From positions 1,736,001-1,800,000 of the forward strand of contig NZ_JAUTAZ010000001.1 of NCBI RefSeq assembly GCF_030818905.1: a stretch of DNA of 64,000 nucleotides, written 5' to 3'. Numbering within the stretch: position 1 is the first letter of the stretch; the number at the start of each line of letters is the position of its first letter. Made by a program: the position numbers and the translations under genes. Under the pieces are notes generated by a model. That model saw only the letters and a program-made list of their open reading frames with translations, did no database searches and had not been told where the DNA came from. This document shows, piece after piece, positions 26,054 through 35,173 of the stretch. The DNA comes from Microbacterium sp. SORGH_AS_0888 (GTDB lineage: Bacteria; Actinomycetota; Actinomycetes; Actinomycetales; Microbacteriaceae).

Positions 26054-26601
26054 GACGACGGATGCTGTGGGCCGCCCCCGCTCTCGCCCTGCTGTGCGCG
26101 GGCGTCGTCGTGGTGGCCGGATGCGGCCAGATCCAGGCGCGACCAGCGCCGTCCGCGACGGCGCTGCCGCGCGGCATCAGCGCGACCCTGCTGCCGGCGA
26201 CACCCGCCCAGACCGCCAAGCAGGTGCGGCTGTGGGTGCACAACAACACGAGCGACGACCTCGTCGTCAACAAGGTGCGGCTGACCGACCCCCGCTTCCT
26301 CGGCTACGGGCGTCCGGCGCAGTACGGTTCGGTGACGATCCCCGCCGGCCAGGAGGGGGAGCTCACGGTCACCCTGCCCCCGGTCGCGTGCACGGACGCG
26401 GCGACCCCCTCCCCCGCAGCGGTCGCCGAGCAGCCGGACCCGACCGCGAGCCCCAGCCCGACCGCGACCCCGACGACGCCGGCGCCCGACACGACCCTCG
26501 TCGTGGGCTTCACGGTCGGCGCCGCGACCGGCACGACGAGCGAGCGCGTGTCCGACCCCGACGACGTGATCGAGGCGTACGTCGCGGCACAGTGCCGGTG
26601 A
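26050..26601 (+). CDS. Predicted lipoprotein, unknown function
   Basis: A 183-aa protein with a lipobox ([10 protein letters not shown], Cys about residue 26) after a hydrophobic signal segment. A beta-rich middle ([20 protein letters not shown]) looks immunoglobulin-like, as in secreted accessory domains. A Pro/Thr/Ser-rich linker ([15 protein letters not shown]) precedes a final strand, and the protein ends with a Cys. Starts at ATG 26050, overlapping the menC stop, so it is co-transcribed with menC. No specific function can be assigned. Confidence 0.7.
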   Translation: MRRRMLWAAPALALLCAGVVVVAGCGQIQARPAPSATALPRGISATLLPATPAQTAKQVRLWVHNNTSDDLVVNKVRLTDPRFLGYGRPAQYGSVTIPAGQEGELTVTLPPVACTDAATPSPAAVAEQPDPTASPSPTATPTTPAPDTTLVVGFTVGAATGTTSERVSDPDDVIEAYVAAQCR

Positions 26602-26612
26602 CCCGCGCCGAC

Positions 26613-26618
26613 TAGAAT
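26613..26618 (+). promoter_or_regulatory. Putative -10 box (TAGAAT) for glyS
   Basis: TAGAAT precedes a purine-rich start region. Transcription would begin about 60 nt before the glyS start codon chosen at 26687. Confidence 0.4.
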
Positions 26619-26686
26619 CGGGGGATGCGGACGCCCCCGGTGTGGCCGACGCATCCCTCATCTCTCCCCCGACCATTGGAGCCACC

Positions 26687-28069
26687 GTGGCCGAGCAGTC
26701 CCGCCTCGACAAAGTCATCGCCCTCGCCCGTCACCGCGGGTTCGTGTTCCAGGCCGGTGAGATCTACGGCGGCTCGCGCTCGGCGTGGGACTACGGCCCC
26801 CTCGGGACGGAGCTGAAGGAGAACATCCGCCGCCAGTGGTGGCAGACGTTCGTGCGCGGCCGCGGCGACATGGTCGGGCTCGACAGCTCGATCGTGCTCC
26901 CCAAGCGCGTGTGGGAGGCCTCCGGCCACGTCGAGACCTTCGCCGACGAGGTGGTCGAGTCGACCATCACCCACAAGCGCTACCGCGCCGACCACCTGTG
27001 GGAGACCTTCACCGCCAAGCACGGCCGCGAGCCGCAGAGCTGGGACGAGGTGCCCGACCCCGAGACCGGCCAGCGCGGCAACTGGACCGAGCCGCGATCG
27101 TTCTCCGGTCTCATGAAGACCTACCTCGGCGTCGTCGATGACGAGTCGGGCCTGCACTTCCTGCGCCCGGAGACGGCGCAGGGCATCTTCGTGAACTTCG
27201 CGAACGTGCTGCAGGCGTCGCGGAAGAAGCCGCCGTTCGGCATCGGCCAGGTCGGCAAGGCGTTCCGCAACGAGATCACGCCGGGCAACTTCATCTTCCG
27301 CACGCGCGAGTTCGAGCAGATGGAGATCGAGTACTTCACGCCGCCGGCCGAGGCCGGCGAGTGGTTCGAGCACTGGGTCGAGGCGTGCTGGAACTGGTTC
27401 ATCGATCTCGGGATCGACCCCGACAACATGCGACGCCTCGACGTTCCCGAGGAGGATCGTGCCCACTACTCCGCGGGCACGATCGACGTCGAGTACCGGT
27501 TCGGCTTCAGCGGCAAGGAGTGGGGCGAGCTCATGGGCGTCGCCAACCGCACCGACTACGACCTCTCGCGTCACGCCGAGGCGTCGGGCCAGAAGCTCTC
27601 GTACTTCGACCAGGCCTCCGGCGAGACCTACATCCCCTACGTGATCGAGCCCTCGTTCGGCCTGACCCGGGCGATGATGGCGTTCCTCATCGACGCCTAC
27701 CGCGAGGAGGAGGTCCCCAACGCCAAGGGCGGCACCGACACGCGCACGGTGCTCAGGATCGACCCGCGTCTGGCGCCGGTCAAGGTCGCGGTGCTGCCCC
27801 TGAGCCGCAACGAGAACCTCTCGCCGCTCGCGCGCGAGGTCGCCTCCGACCTGCGCGGCCGCTGGAACGTCGACTTCGACGACGCCGGTGCGATCGGCCG
27901 CCGCTACCGCCGTCAGGACGAGATCGGCACGCCGTTCTGCGTCACGGTGGACTTCGACTCGCTCGAGGACCGCTCCGTCACGGTGCGCGAACGCGACACG
28001 ATGGCCCAGGAGCGCGTAGCACTCGACCGGCTCGACGCGTATCTCTCCGAGCGACTCCGCGGCGCCTGA
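26687..28069 (+). CDS. glyS: Glycyl-tRNA synthetase (dimeric, class II)
   Basis: A 460-aa class II synthetase charging tRNA-Gly, of the alpha2 type (GlyQS-like). Motifs: [21 protein letters not shown] near the N-terminus, [45 protein letters not shown] (motif 2) and [18 protein letters not shown] (motif 3). The anticodon-binding domain begins near [11 protein letters not shown]. The start is GTG 26687, preceded by ttggag; in-frame GTG 26642 adds 15 non-conserved residues. Confidence 0.96.
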   Translation: MAEQSRLDKVIALARHRGFVFQAGEIYGGSRSAWDYGPLGTELKENIRRQWWQTFVRGRGDMVGLDSSIVLPKRVWEASGHVETFADEVVESTITHKRYRADHLWETFTAKHGREPQSWDEVPDPETGQRGNWTEPRSFSGLMKTYLGVVDDESGLHFLRPETAQGIFVNFANVLQASRKKPPFGIGQVGKAFRNEITPGNFIFRTREFEQMEIEYFTPPAEAGEWFEHWVEACWNWFIDLGIDPDNMRRLDVPEEDRAHYSAGTIDVEYRFGFSGKEWGELMGVANRTDYDLSRHAEASGQKLSYFDQASGETYIPYVIEPSFGLTRAMMAFLIDAYREEEVPNAKGGTDTRTVLRIDPRLAPVKVAVLPLSRNENLSPLAREVASDLRGRWNVDFDDAGAIGRRYRRQDEIGTPFCVTVDFDSLEDRSVTVRERDTMAQERVALDRLDAYLSERLRGA

Positions 28070-28099
28070 GAGCCGGGGGACGGCCTCGCCCGCGGCTCG

Positions 28100-28363
28100 C
28101 TAGCCTCGTGAGAGCGCGACCGTCGTGGTGGGGACGAGCCACGACAGCAGCATCGCCAGGGCGAATGCGATGATCGTGATCAGCGAGACGGCCCAGGCGA
28201 TCGCTGTCGTGCCACGGTCGGAACCGACCGCCAGGAGCAGGGCGACCCCGATGCCCTCGGCCGCGTACGCATCCGCGCGAGCCCGACCCGCTCGCAGGCT
28301 AGAACACCGCGACGGATCACCGCGAGGTTTTCCACAACGGAGCCGACCGCCGAGAACCCGCAC
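28100..28363 (-). CDS. Small membrane protein, doubtful start
   Basis: An 87-codon frame whose last 55 residues look real: two membrane segments (EGIGVALLLAVG and VSLITIIAFALAMLLSWLVP). The first 30 residues are Arg/Cys-rich and unlike a protein N-terminus. A TAGCCT box on this strand, inside those codons, suggests the true start is internal or that the frame is disrupted. An out-of-frame ATG shortly after it would join the membrane part with one base shift, the same kind of defect seen elsewhere here. It lies in the 338-bp space between glyS and the FHA gene, where nothing else is apparent except a possible glyS terminator hairpin at 28071-28099. Confidence 0.35.
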   Translation of the reverse strand: MRVLGGRLRCGKPRGDPSRCSSLRAGRARADAYAAEGIGVALLLAVGSDRGTTAIAWAVSLITIIAFALAMLLSWLVPTTTVALSRG

Positions 28364-28407
28364 GCGACACGGTAACGTCGAGTGACGCCGAGAATCGGAG
28401 GAGAAAC

Positions 28408-29535
28408 GTGACCGATGCCGTCGCCCTCGCCGTGCTCGCCGCGGGGATGCTCGTCGTGCTGGCCGTGCTCGCCGCCTGGCACGTCTGGTACGCCCTCGCT
28501 CTTTCGCGCGTGTTCAGCACGAGAGAGACCGACCCGTGGCGTGCCTGGGTGCCGGTGATGAACGAGGCCGAGCTGCTGCGGCTCGGCGGCCAGGATCCGG
28601 TCAAGGCCGCCCTGTTCCTCGTTCCGCTCGTGAACCTCTATGCCGTCGTGCTCAAGGCCATCGCCGCGCACCGGATCGGTCGGGATGCCGAGCGTGCGGG
28701 AGGACTCGTCGCGCTCGCCGTGCTGATCCCGCCCCTCTGGGCCACCCTCCTCGGTTCCCCCGGCCGCACTGTCCAGGCCGCGGGTGCGACCGCCGCGACG
28801 ACGGATGTCGCCTCCGGCGGAGGCGCCGCATCCGGCGCATGGACCGCCGCCGCGCCGGCAGGCCCTTCGACCGTGCAGCCTGTGGCGCCGTTCGCCGCCC
28901 CGCCCGCGCCCTCGTTCCCTGCCTCGGCGCCCGCTCCGGTACCGGCGGCCTTCCCTGCACCGCCGGCCGCGACGCCCGCGCCGGCATCCGCCGTGCCGAC
29001 ACCGGCTCCCGCCGCTTTCACGACGCCCGCGGCGCAAGCGTCCGCCCCTGCCGCGCCGACATCCGCGCCCGCGCCGACCGCTCCGTCGTCCTACGCGGCA
29101 CCACGCGCCACTCCGGGCGCATCGCCCGCGACGTCCGATGTTCCGCTCACCCGCCGCCAGGCCGCGGGGCTGCGCCGTGACGGCGCGGACGAGTCCACGG
29201 CCCTCGTCCGCGCCCCTGCCGGCTGGCAGCTCGTTCTGCCGACGGGCGAGACCGTGTCGCTGTCGGAACGCGTCGTCGTGCTGGGGCGCAATCCTCGCCC
29301 TGAGCCGGGCGCGCAGATCGTGGCGATCGAGGATGCGACCAAGACGATGTCGAAGCGCCACGCTCGACTCGAGTGGACCGGCCAGGTGTGGACGATCACC
29401 GATCTGGGATCGACCAACGGCGTGACGCTGCGTGACGGCGCCGCCGAGCGACTGATCACCGCCGAGCAGCCGACATCCGCGACCGAGGTCTTCCTGCTCG
29501 GCGACGCGGCTCTCTCCCTGCGCCGGATTCCCTGA
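28408..29535 (+). CDS. Membrane-anchored FHA-domain protein
   Basis: A 375-aa protein. Two or three N-terminal membrane segments surround a DUF5684-like region (WRAWVPVMNEAELLRLGG, ALFLVPLVNLYAVVLKA). A long Ala/Pro-rich linker spans about residues 125-245. A C-terminal FHA domain carries the phosphothreonine-binding motifs GRNP, SKRHARLEW and DLGSTNGV. It probably reads Ser/Thr kinase signals at the membrane. It lies next to the ESX locus, whose RDD-FHA protein has the same overall logic, but it is convergent with mycP and may not belong to the system. Starts at GTG 28408. Confidence 0.8.
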   Translation: MTDAVALAVLAAGMLVVLAVLAAWHVWYALALSRVFSTRETDPWRAWVPVMNEAELLRLGGQDPVKAALFLVPLVNLYAVVLKAIAAHRIGRDAERAGGLVALAVLIPPLWATLLGSPGRTVQAAGATAATTDVASGGGAASGAWTAAAPAGPSTVQPVAPFAAPPAPSFPASAPAPVPAAFPAPPAATPAPASAVPTPAPAAFTTPAAQASAPAAPTSAPAPTAPSSYAAPRATPGASPATSDVPLTRRQAAGLRRDGADESTALVRAPAGWQLVLPTGETVSLSERVVVLGRNPRPEPGAQIVAIEDATKTMSKRHARLEWTGQVWTITDLGSTNGVTLRDGAAERLITAEQPTSATEVFLLGDAALSLRRIP

Positions 29536-29550
29536 CCCCACGCGGGGACG

Positions 29551-29577
29551 ACGGCGACCCCCTGGAGGGGTCTGCCG
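29551..29577. terminator. Bidirectional terminator between FHA gene and mycP
   Basis: A stem ACGGC-GACCCC pairs with GGGGTC-T-GCCGT around CTGGA, placed between two convergent genes. No T-run follows. Confidence 0.5.
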
Positions 29578-29601
29578 TGACTCCCGCGGGGGCCGGTAGC
29601 G

Positions 29602-30894
29602 TCAGGCGGGCGGCTCGCCGTACAGCCCGCGGCCCACGCGCGTGACCGTCGCACGGCCGGCGGCGCGACGCCGCGCCACCAGGACACCGCCGGCGCCCGC
29701 GGCGCCGAGCACCACGAGGCCGCCGATCGCGGTGACCAGGCCGAGGGCGATCGCAGCCGCATCCGCCGGCGGGTCGTCGTGCACGACGACGGCTGCCGCC
29801 GGGGTCGGCGTGGCGACCGGCTCATCGCCGACATCGAAGGGGCTCGGTGGGCCCGGGATTCCCGGACCGGGAACCAGCATCATCGCCTCGTAGGGCTGCA
29901 CGATGCCCCACCCCGCGGAGTCGTCACGGGAGCCGGGATCGGGACGCACCGCGGTCGCCTCGAGCCGGTAGGCCCACTGCGCGGGCGTCTCGCGAGGGTG
30001 GGCGGCGGCGACGAGCGCGGCGGCCGCCGACACGTACGCGGCGGCATAGCTGGTCGCCGGATCCGTGTCGGCGTAGCTGCAGTCGCCGCCCGCGGCGGAC
30101 GTGGTGAGGATGCTCTGCCCGAGCGCTGCCACCGACACGTGCGGGCCGTGGATGCTGGTCTCGGTCACGACACCGTTGAGGTCGGTCGCGGCGACGCCCA
30201 CCGCGGAGGGGTCGCCGGCGGGGTAGCGCGTGCCGTCCTGGTCGCTCTTGCCGAGCGACATGTTCGAGTCGCGATTGCCCGCGCTCGCGATGACGAGCGA
30301 GCCGCGCGCCGTCGCCTCGGCGACGGCGGCGCTGACGGCGGGGTCCGGAGCGGTCATGCTCATCGAGACGTTGATGATCTGCGCGCCATGGCTGGCGGCA
30401 TATCGGATGCCGTCGGCCATTCGGGCCGCAGACGGTCCGAAGCCGGCCTGCACCTGACGGTCGTCCGCGCCCGCGAACACGCGCACGGGCATGATGCGCG
30501 CCTCGGGAGCGAGGCCCTCCACACTGGAGCCGTCGATCTTGCGGGCCGCGATCTGGCCCGCGATCGCGGTGCCGTGTCCGTACTGGTCGGTCGTGCCCGC
30601 CGCATCCGTGCCGTCGGGTACGAGGTTGACGCCGCCCGAGACCGCCGCGGTCAGATGCGGGTTGTTCGCCGAGACACCCGAGTCGACGACCGCGACTGTC
30701 ACTCCGGCGCCGCGGGTCACACTCCATGCGAGGTCGCTCTGCAACATGCCCAGCGCCGGAACGGGCTGGTTGAGTCGGAAGTCGGCCGTGCACGGGTCGG
30801 AGCCGGCCGCCTGCGCGGGGACCGGCACGGCGATCATGCCCGCCGCGAGCGCGCATCCAGCGGATGCCGCGACCCAGCGCCGCAGCCGGTTCAT
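29602..30894 (-). CDS. mycP: Mycosin, type VII secretion-associated subtilisin protease
   Basis: A 430-aa membrane-anchored S8 protease of the ESX machinery. It has a signal peptide (SAGCALAAGMIAVPVPAQAA) and the catalytic Asp71 in VTVAVVDSGV. His107 lies in YGHGTAIAGQ. NVSMSM and ASAGNRDSN form the oxyanion region, and the catalytic Ser is in ATSYAAAYVSAAAALV. A Pro-rich linker leads to a C-terminal membrane helix (AIGGLVVLGAAGAGGVLVARRR). The triad is complete, unlike in the two mycosin-like proteins on the plus strand. Its start directly abuts the eccB stop, so eccD-eccB-mycP form one minus-strand operon. Confidence 0.92.
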   Translation of the reverse strand: MNRLRRWVAASAGCALAAGMIAVPVPAQAAGSDPCTADFRLNQPVPALGMLQSDLAWSVTRGAGVTVAVVDSGVSANNPHLTAAVSGGVNLVPDGTDAAGTTDQYGHGTAIAGQIAARKIDGSSVEGLAPEARIMPVRVFAGADDRQVQAGFGPSAARMADGIRYAASHGAQIINVSMSMTAPDPAVSAAVAEATARGSLVIASAGNRDSNMSLGKSDQDGTRYPAGDPSAVGVAATDLNGVVTETSIHGPHVSVAALGQSILTTSAAGGDCSYADTDPATSYAAAYVSAAAALVAAAHPRETPAQWAYRLEATAVRPDPGSRDDSAGWGIVQPYEAMMLVPGPGIPGPPSPFDVGDEPVATPTPAAAVVVHDDPPADAAAIALGLVTAIGGLVVLGAAGAGGVLVARRRAAGRATVTRVGRGLYGEPPA

Positions 30895-32216
30895 CAGCCG
30901 CCGGCGGCGGGCGTCGTCCCCGCCGCCGCCTCGGTGAGCTCGGGACCGGTGCGGAACAGCGCCGTCCAGCCCTGGCCGACGGCACCGACATCGCTCATGC
31001 GGTAGCCGAGCCGGTTGACGGTCTCTTCGTTGGCGCCCGGGAGGGCGTAGGCCGTGCCGGTCGCGTCGACGAGGGTGAGGATGCCGCTGGCCTGGTTACC
31101 ACGTCCGCCCGCACGCACGAGGGCACCGGAGCCCGGCGCGACCGAGATGCCGGCCTTCGCGTCCGCCGTGGCGCTCTGGGAGGCGAGAACGGTCTCGGCG
31201 CCGTCGGCCGTCGCGGTCAGGAGGGCGCAGGGGCGCTGCGACGAGGCAAGCCCGGTGAAGCCGTTCGTCGGCCAGTCATCGCCCCCGGCGGGTGGGGCGG
31301 TCGGGAGGTTCGCGGTCTCGGCGGGGCTCACCTCGACGACCTGGTCGGACGTGCTGCCGCTGCCGAGGAGGTACAGCTGCCAGGCGAGCGGCGTGAGCGG
31401 CGCGAGGCTGCCGTCGGTCTGCACGACGTATCGCTTGTCGTCAGGGGTGCCGCGCGAGTGCACGACGTCGCCGATGGCGAGGGTCGAGCCCGCGAGGCCC
31501 TGGCCGGCACGGTCGACGACGAGCGGCTGCAGCGGCGTTCCCTGGACGAACAGGTTGAGCCAGTCCGCGGAGACCTTGACGGGATCGGCCGCGGTGATGC
31601 CCGCGGCGCGCAGGACGGCGTCGGCGCCGTTCGCCGGGACGGCGTAACTGCGGCCGCCCGCGACGACGTAGAGCCTGTTTCCCATCGAGACGACCGCGGC
31701 GGCATCGGTGGGGACCGGCCCGGTCTGGCCGACGCGCACGTCGATTCCCGCGTCGGAGACCGCGCAGGCACTCCAGCCGGAGTTGCTCAGCCGGTCGGGC
31801 GCGGGCAGTTCATCGGGCGCTCCGACGATGCCGAGGGTCGAACCGACCGCGACGCCGGCGAGATTCTGCTGATCCGTCGTGATGACGCCGAAACCCGACG
31901 CGGGAAGCAGCAGTCGAGCGCTCGCCGTGTTGATCACGGGATGCAGGGTCCCCTCGACCGTGACGAAGCGCGCGCCGGTGTCGGAGACGAGCACGAGCTT
32001 GCCGTTCTCCCACCCGTTCGGCAGCCCCGGCTTGACGAGTCCGTAGAAGACGCCGACCAGGACGACGCCGAGGGTGAGGGCGATCGCGGCGATGACCGCC
32101 CGCAGGGGCGCCGCCGGCTGCAGTTCCTTGCCGCCGGGAGCGCCGCTGACGAACGCGGTCAGCAGACGACGACGGGAGAAGTTCTGCGCCTCGATCAGGT
32201 CGCTCTTGGTCGCCAT
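30894..32216 (-). CDS. eccB: Type VII secretion core protein EccB
   Basis: A 440-aa single-pass protein of the ESX membrane complex. The N-terminus ATKSDLIEAQNFSRRRLLTAF is the family hallmark, followed by one membrane helix (VIAAIALTLGVVLVGVFYGLV). The large extracytoplasmic repeat domain has NGKLVLVSDTGARFV, then conserved Cys residues in SGWSACAVSD and SQRPCALLTA, likely disulfide-bonded. It lies between eccD and mycP. Typical length. Confidence 0.95.
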   Translation of the reverse strand: MATKSDLIEAQNFSRRRLLTAFVSGAPGGKELQPAAPLRAVIAAIALTLGVVLVGVFYGLVKPGLPNGWENGKLVLVSDTGARFVTVEGTLHPVINTASARLLLPASGFGVITTDQQNLAGVAVGSTLGIVGAPDELPAPDRLSNSGWSACAVSDAGIDVRVGQTGPVPTDAAAVVSMGNRLYVVAGGRSYAVPANGADAVLRAAGITAADPVKVSADWLNLFVQGTPLQPLVVDRAGQGLAGSTLAIGDVVHSRGTPDDKRYVVQTDGSLAPLTPLAWQLYLLGSGSTSDQVVEVSPAETANLPTAPPAGGDDWPTNGFTGLASSQRPCALLTATADGAETVLASQSATADAKAGISVAPGSGALVRAGGRGNQASGILTLVDATGTAYALPGANEETVNRLGYRMSDVGAVGQGWTALFRTGPELTEAAAGTTPAAGG

Positions 32217-32222
32217 CGGCGA

Positions 32223-33563
32223 TCAGGCCCATCCGGCCGCGATGGCGCCCAGCGGCAGCAGGAGGGCGAGGACGATGAGCTCGGTCGTGTCGGCGAGGCG
32301 GGTCACCCGCATCCGGGCTCCCGGCGACAGCAGCGTGAGGGTGATGACGATGACGGTCGCGACGGCGACCGCGATCATGAGCGCGACGCGCAGACCGGGC
32401 TGGAACGCGGCGACGGTGAGCCCGGTTGCGGCAAGACCTGCCGCTCCCACGACCATGACGGCCAGCACGCTGCCGCGCGAGTACGCCTGACGGGAGGGGA
32501 ACATCATCGCGAGCGACGCGAGCAGACACAGGAGCGCGCCGACGAGACCCGAGCCGGCGACCAGCGGGATCGCGGCGAGCACGATGATGCCGCCCGCGAT
32601 ACGCAGGCACACCAGCATCCGTCGCCCGCGTGCCGCGCGGCGCCGCACGTCCTCGGCATCGATGGGCGCGGGGTCGTCGAAGACCTCGGCGTCGCTCTGT
32701 GGCGAGATGACCCGGATGCGGGTGGAGCTGAGGACCAGCCATGGGAGCGCACCGCCGAGGGTGCCCACCACGGCGATGGTGAGCGCGTAGACCGCGGTCT
32801 CGGAGCCCGGCAGCAGCACCGCGATACCCGAGGAGATGGCGATCGCACCCGCCACGGCGAGGGGGATGAGCTGGATCTCTGCCTGTTCGGGCATCAACGC
32901 CATGGCGATGCCAGCGACGACGAGCGCGGCGAATCCGGCGATGGCCAACGGCCAACCCCACAGCGGCAGGCCCGCCGGGGTCGCGAGGTAGCCGGCGAGT
33001 CCGGCGAAGACGGCCGCGGCCATGGCGAGTCCGTGACCCGCCTCGCGCTGGCCGAGGCGGGCGATGACGGCCGCCACGACGAGCAGCACGACGGCGCCGC
33101 CGCCTGCGACGAGCGCTCCGATACCGAGCGCCGGGCCGGCGGCGAGCAGAAGAACGGCGCAGATCCCGAGAAGCGTGAGGCTCGCGGCCAGGGCGGTTCG
33201 GGCGTTGTCTTTCGGGCTCCACGGACGCGACTGCTCGGCGGTCGCGTCGATGACCGCCTCGACGATGTCGTCGTACACCCGCGGCTGGGCCACGAGCCCG
33301 CCGCGGGTGAGGGTGAGGACGTCCCCGTCTTCCACCCCCTGCGGGGCAGCCCCCTGCGAGACGTCGAGTCGCGTGCCGTCGGACGTCAGCAGCTCGTAGC
33401 CCGCGACGGTCATCGAGGGATCGAGCACGCCGAGACTGCGGGCGAACCCCGGCAGGAACTCGATCAACGGAACCTGCGCGGGCACGCCGATATCGAGGCG
33501 GCGCCCCTCGCTCTGCACGGAGAGTCGAAGCAGTGCGCGCGGCGCGGTGGTGGTCTGGGCCAC
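32223..33563 (-). CDS. eccD: Type VII secretion channel protein EccD
   Basis: A 446-aa protein with an N-terminal ubiquitin-like domain (LLRLSVQSEGRRLDIGVPAQ to GDVLTLTRGG, about residues 10-95). About eleven membrane helices follow; the hydrophobic part starts near LAASLTLLGICAVLL. The loop RIRVISPQSDAEVF is cytosolic. It starts at GTG 33563 with a ggggga ribosome binding site. It is the promoter-proximal gene of the minus-strand ESX operon. A second, quite different EccD-like protein is encoded at 39864-41222. Confidence 0.93.
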   Translation of the reverse strand: MAQTTTAPRALLRLSVQSEGRRLDIGVPAQVPLIEFLPGFARSLGVLDPSMTVAGYELLTSDGTRLDVSQGAAPQGVEDGDVLTLTRGGLVAQPRVYDDIVEAVIDATAEQSRPWSPKDNARTALAASLTLLGICAVLLLAAGPALGIGALVAGGGAVVLLVVAAVIARLGQREAGHGLAMAAAVFAGLAGYLATPAGLPLWGWPLAIAGFAALVVAGIAMALMPEQAEIQLIPLAVAGAIAISSGIAVLLPGSETAVYALTIAVVGTLGGALPWLVLSSTRIRVISPQSDAEVFDDPAPIDAEDVRRRAARGRRMLVCLRIAGGIIVLAAIPLVAGSGLVGALLCLLASLAMMFPSRQAYSRGSVLAVMVVGAAGLAATGLTVAAFQPGLRVALMIAVAVATVIVITLTLLSPGARMRVTRLADTTELIVLALLLPLGAIAAGWA

Positions 33564-34031
33564 GGTCCGTTCCCCCTCGAGCTCGACTGGGTGCCTGTCG
33601 CGCGGCCAGTCTAGTGCGCGGTCCGGACACCCGCCGTGAGCTGTGTACGGGACATATGCTCCGCGAGCCAAGCGCTTCCCGGCGTCTCCTGCGCGGGAGA
33701 GGACGGGAGGGGTCCTCTCCGCGACCTCCTTCCGGGGGTCACGGAAGTCCGCGGCCGGACCCCCGGCTCCCGAAGGCGGCCCTCGATCGGGCGAAACACC
33801 GCGGACGTCGATATTCCGGCGCGGAAGAGCCAAAGGAGCCCCGCAGAACCATGCATCCGGATGGAATCCGGCCTGATCATGAGAGATATTTAATCCACAG
33901 GTTGCGGAATTCTTCTGCGCAGAACCGCTAGCACATCTAGCGTTGAGATCGGTAGACCGGGATACCGTTCGCACTGGGCGTTTAAGATCGGCTGCCATCA
34001 CGACCATCGAACAGGAATGAAGGGGGTTGAC
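33564..34031. promoter_or_regulatory. Divergent intergenic region of the ESX locus
   Basis: A 468-bp space between the minus-strand eccD operon and the plus-strand WXG100 genes. It is markedly AT-richer in its right half (gagagatatttaatccacagg, gcgtttaagatcgg), as expected for divergent promoters. No convincing gene is seen. Specific -35/-10 pairs could not be fixed with confidence. Confidence 0.55.
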
Positions 34032-34346
34032 GTGGCAGATGTGATCTCCGCCGAGGAGGGCGCACTCAAGGCCGGCGCCGAGGCAGTGAGCACCGCGAAG
34101 GCTGGTATCGACTCGCAGGTCAAGAAGGTGCGCGGTGAGATCGAGCAGGTCGCCGGGTTCTGGACCGGAGCCGCGGCCGGCTCGTACACGCAGCTGATGC
34201 AGCGCTGGAACGAAGAGACGACCAAGCTCAACGAGGTGCTCGTCACGCTCGAAGACGCGCTCAAGGGCACCGAGCGTGACCAGGCGGCATCGGAAGAGTC
34301 GCACCAGCAGACCATTTCGGGTCTCTCGTCGATGATGGGCTCCTGA
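34032..34346 (+). CDS. WXG100 protein, module 1 subunit A
   Basis: A 104-aa WXG100-family protein: MADVISAEEGALKAGAEAV, then a helix, the WXG turn in AGFWTGAAAGSY and a second helix ending SHQQTISGLSSMMGS. The GTG at 34032 was chosen because aaggggg lies at proper spacing. It forms a pair with the next gene and is paralogous to 37802-38119 (ISAEEGAL/ISATEGAL, ISGLSSMMG/IRGLGSLMG). Such pairs are exported as heterodimers by ESX systems. Confidence 0.9.
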   Translation: MADVISAEEGALKAGAEAVSTAKAGIDSQVKKVRGEIEQVAGFWTGAAAGSYTQLMQRWNEETTKLNEVLVTLEDALKGTERDQAASEESHQQTISGLSSMMGS

Positions 34347-34379
34347 GCCCTTCGGCACAGGAAGAGAAAGGGAACTCAG

Positions 34380-34670
34380 ATGCAGTCGATGTCCGTTCGT
34401 CCCGAGCAGGTGATCGCGCTGGCCGGTCAGATCCGCAACGGCGCCAACGGGATCAAGTCCGAGCTCGACCAGCTCGAGAGCGCAGTCGGCAAGCTGCGCT
34501 CGTCCTGGTCCGGTGAGGCACAGACCTCTTACGACGAGGCGCAGCGCAAGTGGACCCAGTCGCTTCAGAACCTCAACACCCTGCTCGAGCAGATCTCCTC
34601 GAAGACCGAGCAGATCGCGCAGGGCTACACCAGCACCGACAAGTCGGCCGCCGGACGCTTCGCGCTCTGA
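34380..34670 (+). CDS. WXG100 protein, module 1 subunit B
   Basis: A 96-aa WXG100 protein with the turn at SSWSGEAQTSY and the second helix QSLQNLNTLLEQISSKTEQIA. The C-terminal region after the helix reads YTSTDKSAAGRFAL, where a loose Y-x-x-x-D signal is visible. It is paralogous to 38122-38412, which shares the TDKRSAKLF-type ending. Strong ribosome binding site (agagaaaggga). Follows its partner by 33 bp. Confidence 0.9.
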   Translation: MQSMSVRPEQVIALAGQIRNGANGIKSELDQLESAVGKLRSSWSGEAQTSYDEAQRKWTQSLQNLNTLLEQISSKTEQIAQGYTSTDKSAAGRFAL

Positions 34671-34683
34671 CACGACGACACCG

Positions 34684-34725
34684 GTGCGGGCCGGTTCCGA
34701 CCAGGGGTCCGGAACCGGCCCGCAC
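34684..34725 (+). terminator. 15-bp perfect hairpin after the first WXG100 pair
   Basis: GTGCGGGCCGGTTCC (34684-34698) pairs perfectly with GGAACCGGCCCGCAC (34711-34725), 14 bp after the stop codon and 28 bp before the next gene. No T-run follows. It may be an attenuator or an mRNA stabiliser that raises WXG100 levels over downstream genes. No equivalent exists in module 2. Confidence 0.6.
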
Positions 34726-34752
34726 CCGCTCCACACTTCAGGGGGAACGACC

Positions 34753-35166
34753 ATGAGCATTCAGAACATCGGGTTCACGCTCGACCAAGTCCTCAAGAAC
34801 ATCACGGCGTTGATGAATCACGCGGATGCTCTTCCCGACAGGTCCACCGTGACGAACATCGTCGGCGGAAACGAGGTCACGTCCGAGCAGAACATCACGA
34901 AGAAGCTGGAGTGGGCGACCACGGCGCTCGCCGGTCGCATCGACCGGCTGCGTGAGTTCGTGAGGATCAACGCAGATGCTCTCAACGCGGCGGCGCAGGG
35001 GCTGCAGCAGAACGAGGCCGACAACTCGCTTTCGGCCAGCGACGCTTCCGCTTTCATCAACAACACCGCGGCCTCCGCTCCCGCACCCACGTCGTCGTCC
35101 TCCAGCACGCACACACCGCCCGCCTCGAACGCGACGAGCAGCGACCCGTCGCAACGCGCCTACTAA
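34753..35166 (+). CDS. Small ESX-associated protein, unknown function
   Basis: A 137-aa, mainly helical protein: MSIQNIGFTLDQVLKNITAL, then WATTALAGRIDRLREFVRIN. It ends in a Ser/Pro/Thr-rich tail (about residues 105-137) terminating QRAY. There is no WXG turn, but size and helix layout suggest a WXG100-superfamily relative that takes the place of a third secreted subunit. Starts behind a strong aggggga site. It exists only in module 1; module 2 goes directly from the WXG pair to the mycosin-like gene. Confidence 0.65.
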   Translation: MSIQNIGFTLDQVLKNITALMNHADALPDRSTVTNIVGGNEVTSEQNITKKLEWATTALAGRIDRLREFVRINADALNAAAQGLQQNEADNSLSASDASAFINNTAASAPAPTSSSSSTHTPPASNATSSDPSQRAY

Positions 35167-35173
35167 CCCGACC

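Noticed and set aside
26642..26686. Upstream GTG as the glyS start
   Set aside because: Adds 15 non-conserved residues. The GTG at 26687 has ttggag at suitable spacing and matches the usual N-terminus.
34976..35173. A longer N-terminus for the module 1 mycosin-like protein
   Set aside because: The extension is Arg/Pro-rich, lies over the preceding gene and would bury the signal peptide. GTG 35174 gives a normal secreted protein.
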